From: Closterium sp. Naga37s-1
Taxonomy: Eukaryota > Streptophyta > Zygnematophyceae > Desmidiales > Closteriaceae
Reading direction: 5' to 3'
NCBI GenBank assembly: GCA_947471745.1
Contig: CANJKZ010000262.1
Coordinates: 194,501-258,500 of the forward strand
DNA: 64,000 bases
The notes under the pieces are model-generated. The model did no database searches and was not told where the DNA came from. It saw only the letters and a list, made by a program, of their open reading frames with translations. A program made the translations under genes and the position numbers. Every line of letters begins with the position of its first letter. Within the stretch, counting starts at the first letter, position 1. Below, one piece after another: positions 12,920-23,200 of the stretch.

Positions 12920-13059
12920 TGTTAAGAAACTTACGGGAAAAGTGTGATTGACTATCGAGAGAGTTTGATACAAAGTGAAAACCCAAGGGGTTGTACCCCA
13001 CAGTAAGTACCCCACTAAGCCTACCCCAAACTATAACACATATATGCATATGTTTGACA
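12920..13059 (-). repeat. copia-1A 5' LTR, 140 bp
   Basis: Identical to 5257-5396. Its outer end and the target duplication 13060-13064 lie 6 bp from the PITP stop codon, so PITP transcripts run straight into this LTR in its own sense direction. Confidence 0.93.
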
Positions 13060-13070
13060 TGTTGTCATGT

Positions 13071-15670
13071 TCACACGACCACATGAGCAACAGCAGGTAG
13101 AGCTGTTACTGACTTGAACACACGCTCCGATTCCTTCCCTTCCTCACCCCCCTCCACTGCATCGCTAAATTCTTCACCTTCTACTGAATCGCTAAATTCG
13201 TCACTATCCACTGCATCGCTGAATTCTTCGTTATCTGAGCGATCAGTCAAGGAAAGGCTCTGATATGGGCAGAGGGTGGGAATGAGTGCGTCGGGAAAAA
13301 GGTTACATGATAGAAATAAGGGTTGTAATATGCTTTGGTGGTTCACGATACGAGCTTGGGTTGGGATGCCCATGAGCGCATTAACTAACTCAAATGATGT
13401 CAAGGAGATGTTACACCGCGCCCTCACCTCTCGCATTCTGTCAATGTTCTCCTGCTCGATCCGCCGCGCGTCCGTCACAGTCAGCTCGCACCACTCATCC
13501 GCCCATGCGTAGCACTTCCTGTAGGCCTCAAGGTAAAGCGCGCGGTGCGCCTGAGATTAAATGGGGGAGCGTGGGGAGAAAGGGAAAGGGGGAAGGGGTA
13601 AGCGGGAAAGGGGAAGGGGGGAGCTGTGGATGCGGAGAAAGAGAGGAGGGCGTTAGGATAGGAAAAACGACTGGTGCGGCGTTTCTGACGGTGGCAAAAA
13701 GCGTAGCGACAATCGCATGAAATCAACGCAGCAACGGTGACGAGACATCAGTCAACGCGGCAGCACTCACGGCGATTGCGGCGAGCTCCATCTGCCGGCC
13801 GAACCCCCAGTAGGGTGCGTCCACGCGTATCACCTTGTACGACGTCATCACAGGCTCATACGTTTTCTGCACGCAGAAAAGAACGCATGGAAACGATTTT
13901 CAATTTTCGAATCAAGACGTCGAATTTCATTAGAGATAATATGATAAAACGAGCAGGCGCATGCAAGCTAATAGGGAATCATTCATTTACCCTCCATGAT
14001 TACCTGCCATCCCGGGGCGAGCGGGCCGCGGTTGAGTTTAAGCAGGGCAATCTTGGAGGGGTCGGTGCGCTTCCGCGCGATGGCTCGCGACCACATGTCC
14101 CTGTCGGCCGACGCGATGTCCACATGGTCCACCTTGCGCAGCTCCAGCTCAAGCTTTTGACAGATTCAGCGCCTGGACGGCAAAGATGAGAGGATGATGA
14201 GACAAATGGGGGAGTAGGCGAGGGGAGGGAATGGGGGCGGAGGAGGGGGGGTTTGAGAGAGGGGGCGGGGGGGGGGGGAAAGGGGTGTGTGTTTGAGGAG
14301 CAAACCAAGGCAAGAGGAGCGCAAGTAACGGTGGAACGCAAGAGTTTGGGATGCACAAGAAGCAGAAGAAATCACCCTCGATGCCTCACACTGCTTGTCT
14401 GCTTCTCATCCGTCACCTAGTAGGCTTGTCAGGTTTGTGCATTCCAGACCTGTACGCCTATCCCTGGCGAGTAGCATCCTAAACCCAAGACGTGCAACAC
14501 TCACGTTCTCCGTGTCGCCTCGGTCAGCGATGTGATACGTGTCGGCGACTATCTTGAAGTTGGTGAAATACGGGCACTGTGGGGGGGGGACGGGGGAGAG
14601 GTGGAGAAAGGGGGCGACAGGAGAGGTGGAGAACGGATCAGAACGCACCCACGCACGAGGTATGAGAAGCAAAGCAATATTGGAGTCGACACAATTAGGT
14701 GAACCAACCACTCCACGGTACATTACAAATGCCGCTTTGGTTTCTCAACACCCCTCCCCTCCCCTCCCCTCCCCTCTCACCCTTTCCCCCCTTCCCTCTC
14801 TCGTCCCTTCCCCCGCGCGCGTACGCTGAGCTCCATGCGGCTGCGTGGGTACGCGTTCCAGTTCTTCTCCTCCAGCCGCAGTGCCTTGCGCGGCGCGAGC
14901 GCGCGGATCCACGCGGGCGCGCGGCCCTGAAAGTGGTGCACGACGTGCGAGTAGTGCCCCTCGCCCAGAACCGCGTCTCTGAACGGTGCGCTGGAGATCA
15001 CCTCGACGCCCTCGCGCCCCTTGGTGTTCTCCATCTGCATTCGCGACCGCATGTAGGTGTGCCCCACGTGATACTGTCATGTGCGATAATGTACGGGGAC
15101 GATGTGAGGGGGGAAGTGAGGAGAGAGACAAAGGAGGTGAGAGAAGGTAGATTGCTTGCGCGAGTGCACGTGGGTGCGGCCCACTTGAGGTGGTGTGCTA
15201 GGTCGGTTGGAAGGCGAGGGTGACGGACCGGGGGGATTGAGAGAAAGGAAGGATAGGGCTGGCGTGGCTTGCGTGGATAGGGCTGGTTGGTATGTTCCGT
15301 GTTGTTTAGCGCCGCAAACTGGCCTTGGCGTGGCTTGCGTCTAGTTGGACAGGAAGTATAGGGTTTTTATCCGCCTCAAGTTGCAAAGGTACGGCTTTCG
15401 TTGAAGGGTGGGTGCGCCTGTGCGTGAAATGAAGTGAGACGATCCGTGAGGCATCTCATAAATGGCAAGTGAAGGGTGGATGTGCATAGGCATGCGCATG
15501 AGCGTGCGCGTGTGCGCACCTCGTCGAGGGGAAAGGCATCGCTGGTGTTACTTTTGAGAATGGCATGCGCACCTCGTCGAGAGGGCATCTCAAAAGTAAC
15601 ACCATGGCATGCGCATGGGTAGTATGCGTGTGAGTGCGCGTGTGCGTACCTCTTCGAGAGAAAAGGGCAT
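13071..15670 (-). CDS. Class I phosphatidylinositol transfer protein (PITP), copy A
   Basis: Host gene. The product should be a soluble START-like lipid carrier exchanging PI and PC between membranes. Exons inferred from GT-AG borders and family alignment, all phase 0: 15670-15650 (MPFSLEE), 15073-14825, 14576-14505, 14153-14004, 13866-13771, 13550-13428, 13259-13071. Diagnostic stretches: YHVGHTYMRSRMQMEN, GREGVEV, GEGHYSHVVHHF, LEEKNWNAYP, CPYFTNFKIVADTY, NRGPLAPGW, MTSYKVIRVDAPYWGF, CYAWADEWCELTV, RRIEQEN. The frame stays open upstream of 15670 (WYTCSLIT precedes the Met), so the true N-terminus is not settled. The exon 4 acceptor is weak. The last exon adds an acidic tail with three EEFSDAV-like repeats. 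By alignment to mammalian PITP-alpha, Asn90 and Glu248 are kept, Thr59 is Ser and Lys61 is Val, so PI binding may be altered. Confidence 0.8.
14751..14775 (-). repeat. (AGGGG)5 tract in PITP intron 2
   Basis: Five tandem CCCCT units on the plus strand, so the pre-mRNA carries (AGGGG)5, a G-quadruplex-capable sequence. The same array is at 49011-49035 in block B. Confidence 0.6.
15520..15670 (-). repeat. Triplicated exon-1 end with splice donor, plus hairpin
   Basis: Reading minus, the module ATGCCC...CGA(A/C)GAG|GT(A/G)CGC occurs three times: ending at 15650 (used as exon 1), at 15573, and at 15520. Between the last two lies a perfect 17-bp inverted repeat (15543-15559 and 15588-15604, 28-nt loop). 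The copies at 15573 and 15520 would fall in intron 1. Confidence 0.6.
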
Positions 15671-15774
15671 CGTGATGAGGCTGCAGGTGTACCACGCGCG
15701 ACGGACGGACGATGAGAGGCGGCGAGGCGACGAGAGGCGGCGAGCGACGAGCGCGGAGAGACGTCGATCTCGTC

Positions 15775-15957
15775 ACAACGACATCGCAGCGAGGGAGAAC
15801 CCCGGGGACCACGCAAAACAAGAAACAAGCACGAGGGGAACAATTTAAAGAATGTTTTGTTTTTAGTCGACTCAAAAATCAACTCGCCACAATGACATCG
15901 TGGCGAGGGAGAACCCCGCAGACCGCGCAAACCAAGAAACAAGCACGAGGGGAACAA
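15775..15957. repeat. Two ~70-bp direct repeats upstream of PITP
   Basis: The stretch 15775-15842 recurs at 15888-15957 with roughly 85% identity by eye, sharing GAGGGAGAACCCC and AAGCACGAGGGGAACAA. It lies in the presumed promoter or 5' UTR of the PITP gene. Confidence 0.6.
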
Positions 15958-16790
15958 GTCAGATGCTTGGGTAAACGAGGAAGCGCGTCCGGAGAATCAT
16001 TTTGCATCTCACAATTCCATAATCTGCACCATTCTGACTAGCAATTGTCGACGGGCGCGGTGCAAAACTGGATGGGGCTGAGCCGCGTTGGACGCAAGGT
16101 CGTTGGATGAAATTGCGAGGATTCCCAGTCAGTTGACACTTCTTTCCAACACCCTTGCAGAAGAAACGTGCACTTCGAGAGGCCGTGCTCGAGGAGCTGA
16201 AGGTGCGTTGCTTCACTGTTTCTCGTTTCCAGCCGTTGGTCAAGAGCACTGGTTTGGGTGACGGAAAAGACTTCGTTGGGTTTCTTGGTTGGGGGAATGG
16301 GAGCAAACAAGATTCTCGTCTCACTACAGATGTTGTATGGCGGATGGAGTTGAATGACGAAAAGCAAGGGTGGGGTCTGGGGGGGAGGGGGAACCAGGAG
16401 ATATTTGAGCAGGTGGATGGGCAGGGGTGGGGGATTCAGGTTGGCAGAAAGGGCGAGCGAGTGACCAGTTGTTACGATAGCGGATGTAGATTGGTGGAAA
16501 GGCATGCGCTTCGACTGTGGGATTTCCAAATTGCACAGGCTGGCATTTGCGAGAGCTTCGCGAATTGATGTGCTTGTAAGAGCGCCTTGTTACCAGTACG
16601 CGATATCTGCACAAAATGCGACGACGCTTGGAGGTGTCGTGCACGATGTCTCAGCGACTGCAGTAATTGGGTTACGAAGTGCCGAAATCAAGAACGTAGT
16701 CGCAATCAGTGGTTGATGTTGATGATTAGGGATGCGAGGGATGTGATGTTGCTGTTCAGATAGGGAACAATCAACTCACCAGAAAGAACA
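15958..16790. other. Host spacer with an unrecognised plus-strand ORF
   Basis: An ORF runs 16155-16568 on the plus strand (MQKKRALREAVLEELK at its start), and a second ends near 16716 (ISAQNATTLGGVVHDV). Possible splice borders flank the first 14 codons. In block B the first ORF is stopped early by one base change, which argues against strong constraint. I recognise no family. It could be exon remnants of a second host gene or PITP upstream sequence. Confidence 0.3.
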
Positions 16791-17679
16791 GGGGCATTTA
16801 TCTTAACGGTAACACTCATGGAGCTCGATCACCACCGAGATAACCCACTTGTACAAATCGTAAGAATCGTATCCTGTGATCGCCCTAGTGGTAACAGCCA
16901 GGCCTACCTGGTCAACATTATTGCCTGAATGGTAATGAACCCGTGCATTTAGAACTCCAAACTGGTAACTGATAATTTCAACCGTTGTGTACACCGTACG
17001 TACATACTATAACTCGGCAAAACGGCAATCTATAAGTGAAATGGTTCGCATTGTGATAAAATTACATGTAAACTTGAAAATGTGAGTCTGAAATGAAAAC
17101 AATTAAGGCTATTTATATTCTGTTGACAGATTATTGTTGCACTGCATTTTAGGAACCTAAAATTTATTATGAAACTAATATCAACATATGTGTGATACTA
17201 GTGATATTATATTAATATATTTCATCGGCTATGATGCTATAACGGAAGAAATATGTTGATATAATGTAACTAGTATTACAGTTATATACACGTTATATTC
17301 ATAAGTTTTTTTAGGTTCCTAAACCAAATTGCAACAATAATCTGTCACCAAAATGTAAAAAGCCTTTATTGTTTTAAATTCAAAATCATATTTTCAAGTT
17401 ATACATCTAAATTTATTACAACGCGAACCATTTTCTCTTCACGATCACCATTTTTCTGAATTATACTGTATACGTACGGTGCACTACGGTTGAAATTATC
17501 AGTTAACATTTTGGAGTTCGAAATATACTGTTCATTACCATTCATGCAATAATGTTGACCAGGTAGGCATAATGGTTACCACCAGGGCGATCGCACGATA
17601 CGATTGTTACGATTTGTACACGTGGCTTACCTCGGGGGCGTTTGAGCTCCACGGCTGTTACTGCTAAAATAAATGCCCT
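16791..17679. mobile_element. Foldback (long inverted repeat) element, 889 bp
   Basis: Two arms of roughly 430 bp, about 80-85% identical as reverse complements, meet near 17235 with almost no loop. The ends are GGGGCATTTAT and ATAAATGCCCT. The flanks carry a 7-bp direct repeat AAGAACA (16784-16790 and 17680-17686), taken as the target duplication. It is AT-rich against GC-rich surroundings and has no ORF. The superfamily is unassigned; long arms and a 7-bp duplication would suit a Mutator- or Foldback-like non-autonomous DNA element. Confidence 0.75.
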
Positions 17680-17693
17680 AAGAACAAAGACGT

Positions 17694-18018
17694 TGTTATG
17701 GATGCAATGGAACGAAGTAGCGAGGATTGCACTAGGGTGTCAAAGAGTACAAAGTCTGAGCGAAGGCATGGGCGAATACTTATATGCGAAATATGCAAAC
17801 GGTAACGCGGTGTGTGCGAGCTAGCTAGTGCTAGGCTGGCATCGAGGTTCGTGCTAGTTCCGAAGCGTAGGCCGACTCGGCCAGGCCAACGGTGCATGGT
17901 TTGGTGAAATGTTGCGCGCGAGGTTAGCGAAGCCCCGTTAGCAGTAACGGGCGAACAACGGCTGCTGCTGTACGCGATGTTGATGGTCGCGGTAAGGATT
18001 GTCGAAAAAATCCTTACA
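17694..18018 (-). repeat. Chromovirus 3' LTR, 325 bp
   Basis: Pairs with 38141-38466 at about 93% identity by eye. A long polypurine tract in element sense (C-rich on plus, 18021-18048) abuts its inner end. Confidence 0.85.
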
Positions 18019-18164
18019 CTACCCCCCCCCCCCCCCCCCTCCCCCCTCAAGAAGCCCCCTCCGCTACGCGAGTGCGTGTATATCGCGGAAACCCCGGCTC
18101 CTCATCTACACTTGCAGGGCAGGGTGGCTTTTGATGTTGGCCAAGGGCACCCAAATGTCTTCAG

Positions 18165-18509
18165 TGTCAGAATCCCAACCACTAGACCATTGGGATAAAA
18201 GGGCTTGTTAAGTAGCGGGTCAGTGCGCCCATAACCCCCTAGAATAGCGAGCCCGTAACCCTTCCCTAGGATCAATCGAGGATCACCAGTGGACATCTGA
18301 CACTCCCCCGCACTGGGATGCCCGAAGTGCACACGCTGGGATTCGAACCTGAGACCTTCGCTCTGATACAATATCAGAATCCCAACCACTAGACCATTGG
18401 GATAAAAAGGCTTGTTAAGTAGCGGGTCAGTGCGCCCATAACCCCCCGGGACAGCGAGCCTGTAACCCTTCCCTAGGATCAATCGGGGATCACCAGTGGA
18501 CCTCTGACA
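18165..18509 (-). mobile_element. TRIM-A: 345-bp miniature LTR element with tRNA-type Pol III boxes
   Basis: Two 138-bp LTRs (18165-18302 and 18372-18509) enclose only 69 bp. The target duplication is TTCAG (18160-18164 and 18510-18514). On the minus strand: an A box TGGTCTAGTGG (18396-18386) inside the first LTR, then the PBS region, then a B box GGTTCGAATCC (18349-18339), then a G-rich PPT. T-runs lie at 18408-18404 and 18200-18197, 207 bp apart. LTRs are about 6-7% diverged. It has no coding capacity and lies in the chromodomain region of the chromovirus. Confidence 0.88.
18339..18408 (-). promoter_or_regulatory. Predicted Pol III promoter of TRIM-A
   Basis: A box and B box start 47 nt apart, as in tRNA genes. 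The A box forms the 11-nt loop of a perfect 7-bp stem (ATCCCAA/TTGGGAT). TGGTCTAGTGGTT matches the start of nuclear tRNA-Glu genes as I remember them. Confidence 0.65.
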
Positions 18510-19901
18510 TTCAGTTGGCGTGCGGTCCTTCCAACGAACGAGGAACTCGATCCTCTTGATGCCTGTGGGGTGTCGAATCCGACGGCTCAGAATCTTTTCG
18601 GGCTCAATGATCGACTCTGATTCAAGGCAAGTCATGGATGGCGTGCGGTGACGAGGCAGTTGACTTGTGGTTGGGATGTAAGGGCGAAGCAGGCTGACGT
18701 GGATGGGCTGATGTACCAGTCTGTCGGCAACAGTAAATGGGCGGTAACTGGGGTGATCATGTGGCTGATTTGGAATGGTCCACAGTAGCGCGGTCGAAGT
18801 TTCGGTACGACGGGCAGTCTTAAATTTTGTGTGTCGAGCAGTACGTAGTCTCCTGACTGGTACGTGACTGGGCGGCGGTGGCGGTCAACATTTCTCTTAG
18901 CGATGACATTTGTTTTTTTTTATCGCTTCTGCGGCTCTGGTGCGGGCAGCTTGCAGGATCTCCGCGAATCGTTGAGCGCGTGGCGTTGGGTTGTTCGGAC
19001 TCGGCGTCATGGGCACTGTTGGATTTTGCCCGTAGTTCAGGTAGAACGGGGACTACTGCGTCATCGCTGACGAGGCGTTGTTGTAGGCGAACTTGATCAG
19101 CGGCAGCTGCTGCTCCCATGTTGTCGGGTCGTCGCACGTGGCATAAATCAGCTGCTCCATGGTTTGATTCAACCGCTCCGTTTGACCATCGGTCTCGGGG
19201 TGGTACGACGAGCTGAACTGTAGCCTCGTCCCGAACTGCTCCCAAAGGTTCTTCCAGATTTTGCTGGTAAACTTCGTGTCGCGGTCGCTGATTATCGCGG
19301 CTGGTATCCCGTGCAGTCAAACGACGGTTGCGATGAACAGGCGAGCGGTTTCTTCGGCTGATATCGATTTCTTGCACGCAGCGAAGTGAGCCATTTTCGT
19401 CAGTCTGTCAACGACGACCATTACCGCGTCGTTACCCCCCGGGTTCGAAGGTAACCCCGAGACAAAATCCATGGTAAGCTGCTGCCAGGCGCGCTCGGGC
19501 GGTGCAATCGGCTGCAATTGACCCGCCTTTCTTTTTCGCGAGCTCTTCATCACCTGACACGTAGGACACGAGCCCACGTGGTGCTGTACGTCGGTCAACA
19601 GCTCTGGCCAGTAGTAATACCGCTGCAATTGCTGTCTCATTTATTCTACCCCTAAGTGACCTGAGGTAACCCCGTCGTGTGCCTCCTGCAGTAACAGCTC
19701 CCTTAGTAGTGAGTACGCGGGTACCCAGATGTGGTTGGTGCCTGTCTTTACGTAATAGACTCCCTTAGGTTCTGCCAGTTGCTGTGAATTTCCGGTTGTG
19801 AAAAATGGGTCGGTGCGATATCTGTGGGTGAATAGGCCTGTTAACAGTGTGTTGGTTTGGGCCAGTAGGATGGCGTGAAGTTGGGCGGTAGGGCGGGTGA
19901 G

Positions 19902-20036
19902 TGAGAAAAGTAGAACGAGAATGAATGAACTATGAATGAAGTGAGTACATATGGGAAACCCTAATTGGGTTGTACCCCCTATGGGATACCCCACTATAGC
20001 CTACACAACAGCATAAGCTATATATATGTTCTGACA
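19902..20036 (-). repeat. copia-2 3' LTR, 135 bp
   Basis: Identical to 27288-27422. In element sense it begins TGTCAGAACATATATATAG, with a TATA-like stretch in the first 20 bases. Confidence 0.95.
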
Positions 20037-20172
20037 CACCCCCATAGGCAAAGTGGGGGAGAACAAGGGGTCACAAGACCAGTCAAGCAAAGCAGAGCAA
20101 GCTCAGGGTGGATCACAAAGTCACCACACAGTCCGAGCACAACGACAGGGCAACAGGGCCAGTTCACATGCA
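20037..20172 (-). promoter_or_regulatory. copia-2 conserved 3' UTR hairpin string and PPT
   Basis: Aligned closely with 5397-5535 although the LTRs differ. It has the same short stems (GGCC/GCC, GGTC-TTGT-GACC) and the CCCCCA/TGGGGG stem holding the PPT next to the LTR. Confidence 0.55.
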
Positions 20173-20241
20173 GGAGTACACATATATATATAGAGCTAGA
20201 CAAGCAAGAGCAGGTATATATATGTGACAGTACAAGCAAGG

Positions 20242-23200
20242 TCAAGAAGAGAGCAAGTGAGGCAAGACAGGTACAAGACCCAGCTGGGTGCAGAAGCGCT
20301 GATGGTCACAAGGCGCAAGTGCCTTGGTGAACACATCAGCAGTGTTGGCCTCAGAGGCCACGTACGCAAGTCGCAACTGACCACGCTGCTGCAGCTCACG
20401 AGCAAGAAAGTAACGGAGAGCAATGTGCTTCGTTCTGTGCTCCAAGCGCTGCTCTCGACACAAGGCCAGCATGGCCTTGTTGTCTACGTACAACACTGGA
20501 GGAGAACGAGGCGGCTCTCCAAGGTCAGTCAGCAGGTAGGTGAGCCAGCGAAGCTCCTGTGCAGCCATGGCCCCGGCGTAGATCTCAGCCTCACAACTGG
20601 AGCTGAGAACAGAGGACGAGCGAGTAGCCCGCCACGAGACAGAGCCGGAACCAAGACTGAAGGTGTAACCCTGCGACGACCGCTGTGTAGCCTGGTCGTC
20701 TGCCCAAGAAGCGTCCGCGTGCCCAGTGAGGACCACTGGACTCCGCCCTCCAAGCACTAGCCCCATGCCCGACGTACTGCACAAGTAGCGCAACACCCTC
20801 TTCGCTGCAGCCATGTGCTCTGGTCGGTGTCTCCCAGGAGCAACATAGCGTGAAAGAATGCTAAGAGGGTATGCAAGGTCAGGTCGTGTGCAGGTCATCA
20901 GGTACATGAGGCAGCCAACAAGCTCTGGGTACGGGCCACTCGACTCTACGGACTCATCCGAAGGCAGAGCTGAGAGCGAGTGGCGAGTAGACAGAGGAGT
21001 GGCCTGAGGCGAGGAGTACGTGAAGCCGAAGCGCTGAAGGACCTGCTGCACCATGTGTGACTGAGTCAAGGTAATGGTGCGGCGTGCTCTGTCCCGAGTG
21101 ATCTGCAAGCCAAGGTAGCTGCGCAGTTCACCCAGGTCTGTGCACGTGTGTCTCTTCTGCAGCTCGGACTTCACGTAGGCTAGTCCAGCAGTGTCAGCTG
21201 TGGCAAAGACCAAGTCGTCGACGTACACGAGGACGTAGAACGGCGGCAAAGAAGTGTCGGTGCGCAGAAACAACGACGGGTCAGCAGTAGAGGGAGCAAA
21301 CCCAAGAGCCGCAAGCGTAGTCCTCAGTGTGTCGTGCCACTCACGCGGTGCCTGGCGGAGACCGTAGACTGGCCGTCGGAGGCTCCACTGGGTGCCAGGA
21401 GGAAAAGTCCCAGTGAAGCCAGGTGGACGGCGCAGCCAGATCTCCTCGTGCAGGCTACCCTGCAAGAAAGCAGTACTGAAGTCAAGAGAGTGGAGCTCGT
21501 AGTCGCGCTGAGCGGCTATGTGCAGCAGCACCCGAAGAGTGGTCATCTTCGGGGTGGGAGAGAAGGTCTGAAAGTAGTCAACTCCCTGCCGCTGACTGAA
21601 GCCACGAGCGACGTACCGCGCCTTGAAGACAGGTGGAGAGCCCGGCGGCCGCTTCACCCTGAAGATCCACATGCCACTGACGATGTTCGCCCCAGGAGGG
21701 GGAACCGCGTCAACGTAGGTGCCTGTGGACTTCTAGGACGCCATCTCTGCATCCATAGGGACCCTCTACGGCCTCCGCGTAAGAGCGCGGAGTCGGGATG
21801 TCTAGTGCATCCGGGTCTCCCTCAGGGGCAAGTAGTACGGACGCGAGATGAGGTGAAGCAGCAGCCAGACACCGGAACTCCTCCTGCCTGTCCTCAAGGA
21901 CGTCCGTGCCAAGAGCACACTCACCCCCGACGGACGGAGGACAGACAGACGCAGACTCAGCAACAAGACCGGCCGCGTAGTCTAGACGACAGCGAGCAGC
22001 AAAGTCGACGAGCTCAGCAACAAGCGCAGACGCAGCAGTGGACTCAAAAGAGGGGTCAGTGACGACAGTAGCAAGGAGACGTGTGACAGCAGGACTGGCA
22101 GCACGAAGAGAGTCCGACTCCGGGTCAGGAAGAGCAGGAAGAGAGGACTCAGGAGGAGAAGGCAAAGGGGCACGCAGAGGAGCAGTGGACGGACGCAGAG
22201 ACATCCGGTGCGTGCCAGGGACAGGAGGAGGACGCTGACGCGAACCACGACCACTAGTGCGAGCAGCACGGACAGGCGACGCAGGGCGAGACGCAGGCTC
22301 ACGACGCTCAGCAAGACCTCCAGTAGGACCAGTGTAGGGAGAAGGAGCGGGCAGTGGGGAGGCCGGCTGGAACTGTAACTGTGACAGGACAGGCTGTGGA
22401 CACTCTAAGGGAGGAGGAGGACCAGTAGAAGGCGGGAGACCAAGAACCTGCTGAAGGAGCGGAACGAAGTACGGTCTAGGCCGCGCGGCGACTCCAGACA
22501 CAGCAGGGACAGCACCAGTACCCCCAGCGGCAGCACCAGCGCCAGCAGCACCTCCAGCTCCAGGACCTCCAGCAGCACCAGTAGCACCCCCAGCAGGACC
22601 GCCTCCAGGACCGACAGCAGTAGCCTCAGCGCCAACGCCCTCAGCAGCTCCAGCTCCAGCACCTCCGGGACCCGCGGCACCAGCACCCTCAGCAGCCGAA
22701 GAACCTCCAGCTCCAGCAGCACGCCTCCAGCGCCGGGCAAACCACTCGCGCAGCTCCTGTGGAGAGAGGGGCTCCCGCCGAGGCGAAGCACCCGGAGAAC
22801 CGCCAGGTCCCGCACCGCCAGACGCCACAAGGGGAGGTCCAGTGGCCGCAGGCTCCGCAGCTCCAGGCTCAGCACCTCCAGACGCAGCACCCCCTGGCTC
22901 AGCACCCCCAGTAGCAGCACCCCACGGCTCAGCACCCCCAGACTCCGCACCCCCAGGCTCAGCACCCCCAGTCGCAGCACCCCCAGGCTCAGCACTCCCA
23001 GACTCCGCACCCCCAGGCTCAGCACCCCCAGTCGCAGTACCCCCAGGCTCAGCACCCCCAGACTCAGCACCCCCAGGCTCAGCACCCGCAGCAGGACCAG
23101 AGTCACCAGCAACCTCGACCGGCTCGACTGCGTCTACCTGGGACACACCTGAAGGGGCAGGACCCTGAGGGGGAAGGGGGTCTACCGGGGGGGGACCTGG

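Larger units (their letters stand above)
5257..13059 (-). mobile_element. copia-1A: Gly-rich-gag Ty1/copia element
   Basis: Complete minus-strand LTR element, 7803 bp. It has identical 140-bp LTRs, TG...CA ends and a 5-bp target duplication TGTTG (5252-5256 and 13060-13064). Order in its own direction: 5' LTR (right), PBS TGGTATAGAGC, leader with a GCAGGC minisatellite, gag, protease, integrase, RT, RNase H, conserved 3' UTR, PPT, 3' LTR (left). Identical LTRs mean a very recent insertion. The coding part is broken, with about four breaks. It sits directly downstream of the PITP gene and in the same direction. Confidence 0.93.
18107..19896 (-). pseudogene. Chromovirus integrase and chromodomain, broken
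   Basis: In element sense: integrase zinc-binding region (HDGVTSGHLG; CPTCQVMK), catalytic core (MDFVSGLP; VVVDRLTKMAHF), a GPF-like C-terminal module (DTQNLRLP...RYCGPF) and a chromodomain (IEFLVRWKDRTPTE), which the TRIM interrupts; the last residues DIWVPLANIKSHPALQ lie beyond the TRIM. The chromodomain places it in the chromovirus clade. It is a fossil with several breaks. Confidence 0.8.

Noticed and set aside
16155-16568. A confident second host protein-coding gene on the plus strand
   Set aside because: No recognised domain, and the block B copy is shortened by a single base change; kept only as a low-confidence note.
18330-18400. A tRNA-Glu-like gene
   Set aside because: A and B boxes are present, but there is no acceptor stem or proper anticodon arm, and the sequence straddles the LTR/interior border of a TRIM; it is interpreted as a promoter, not a tRNA gene.
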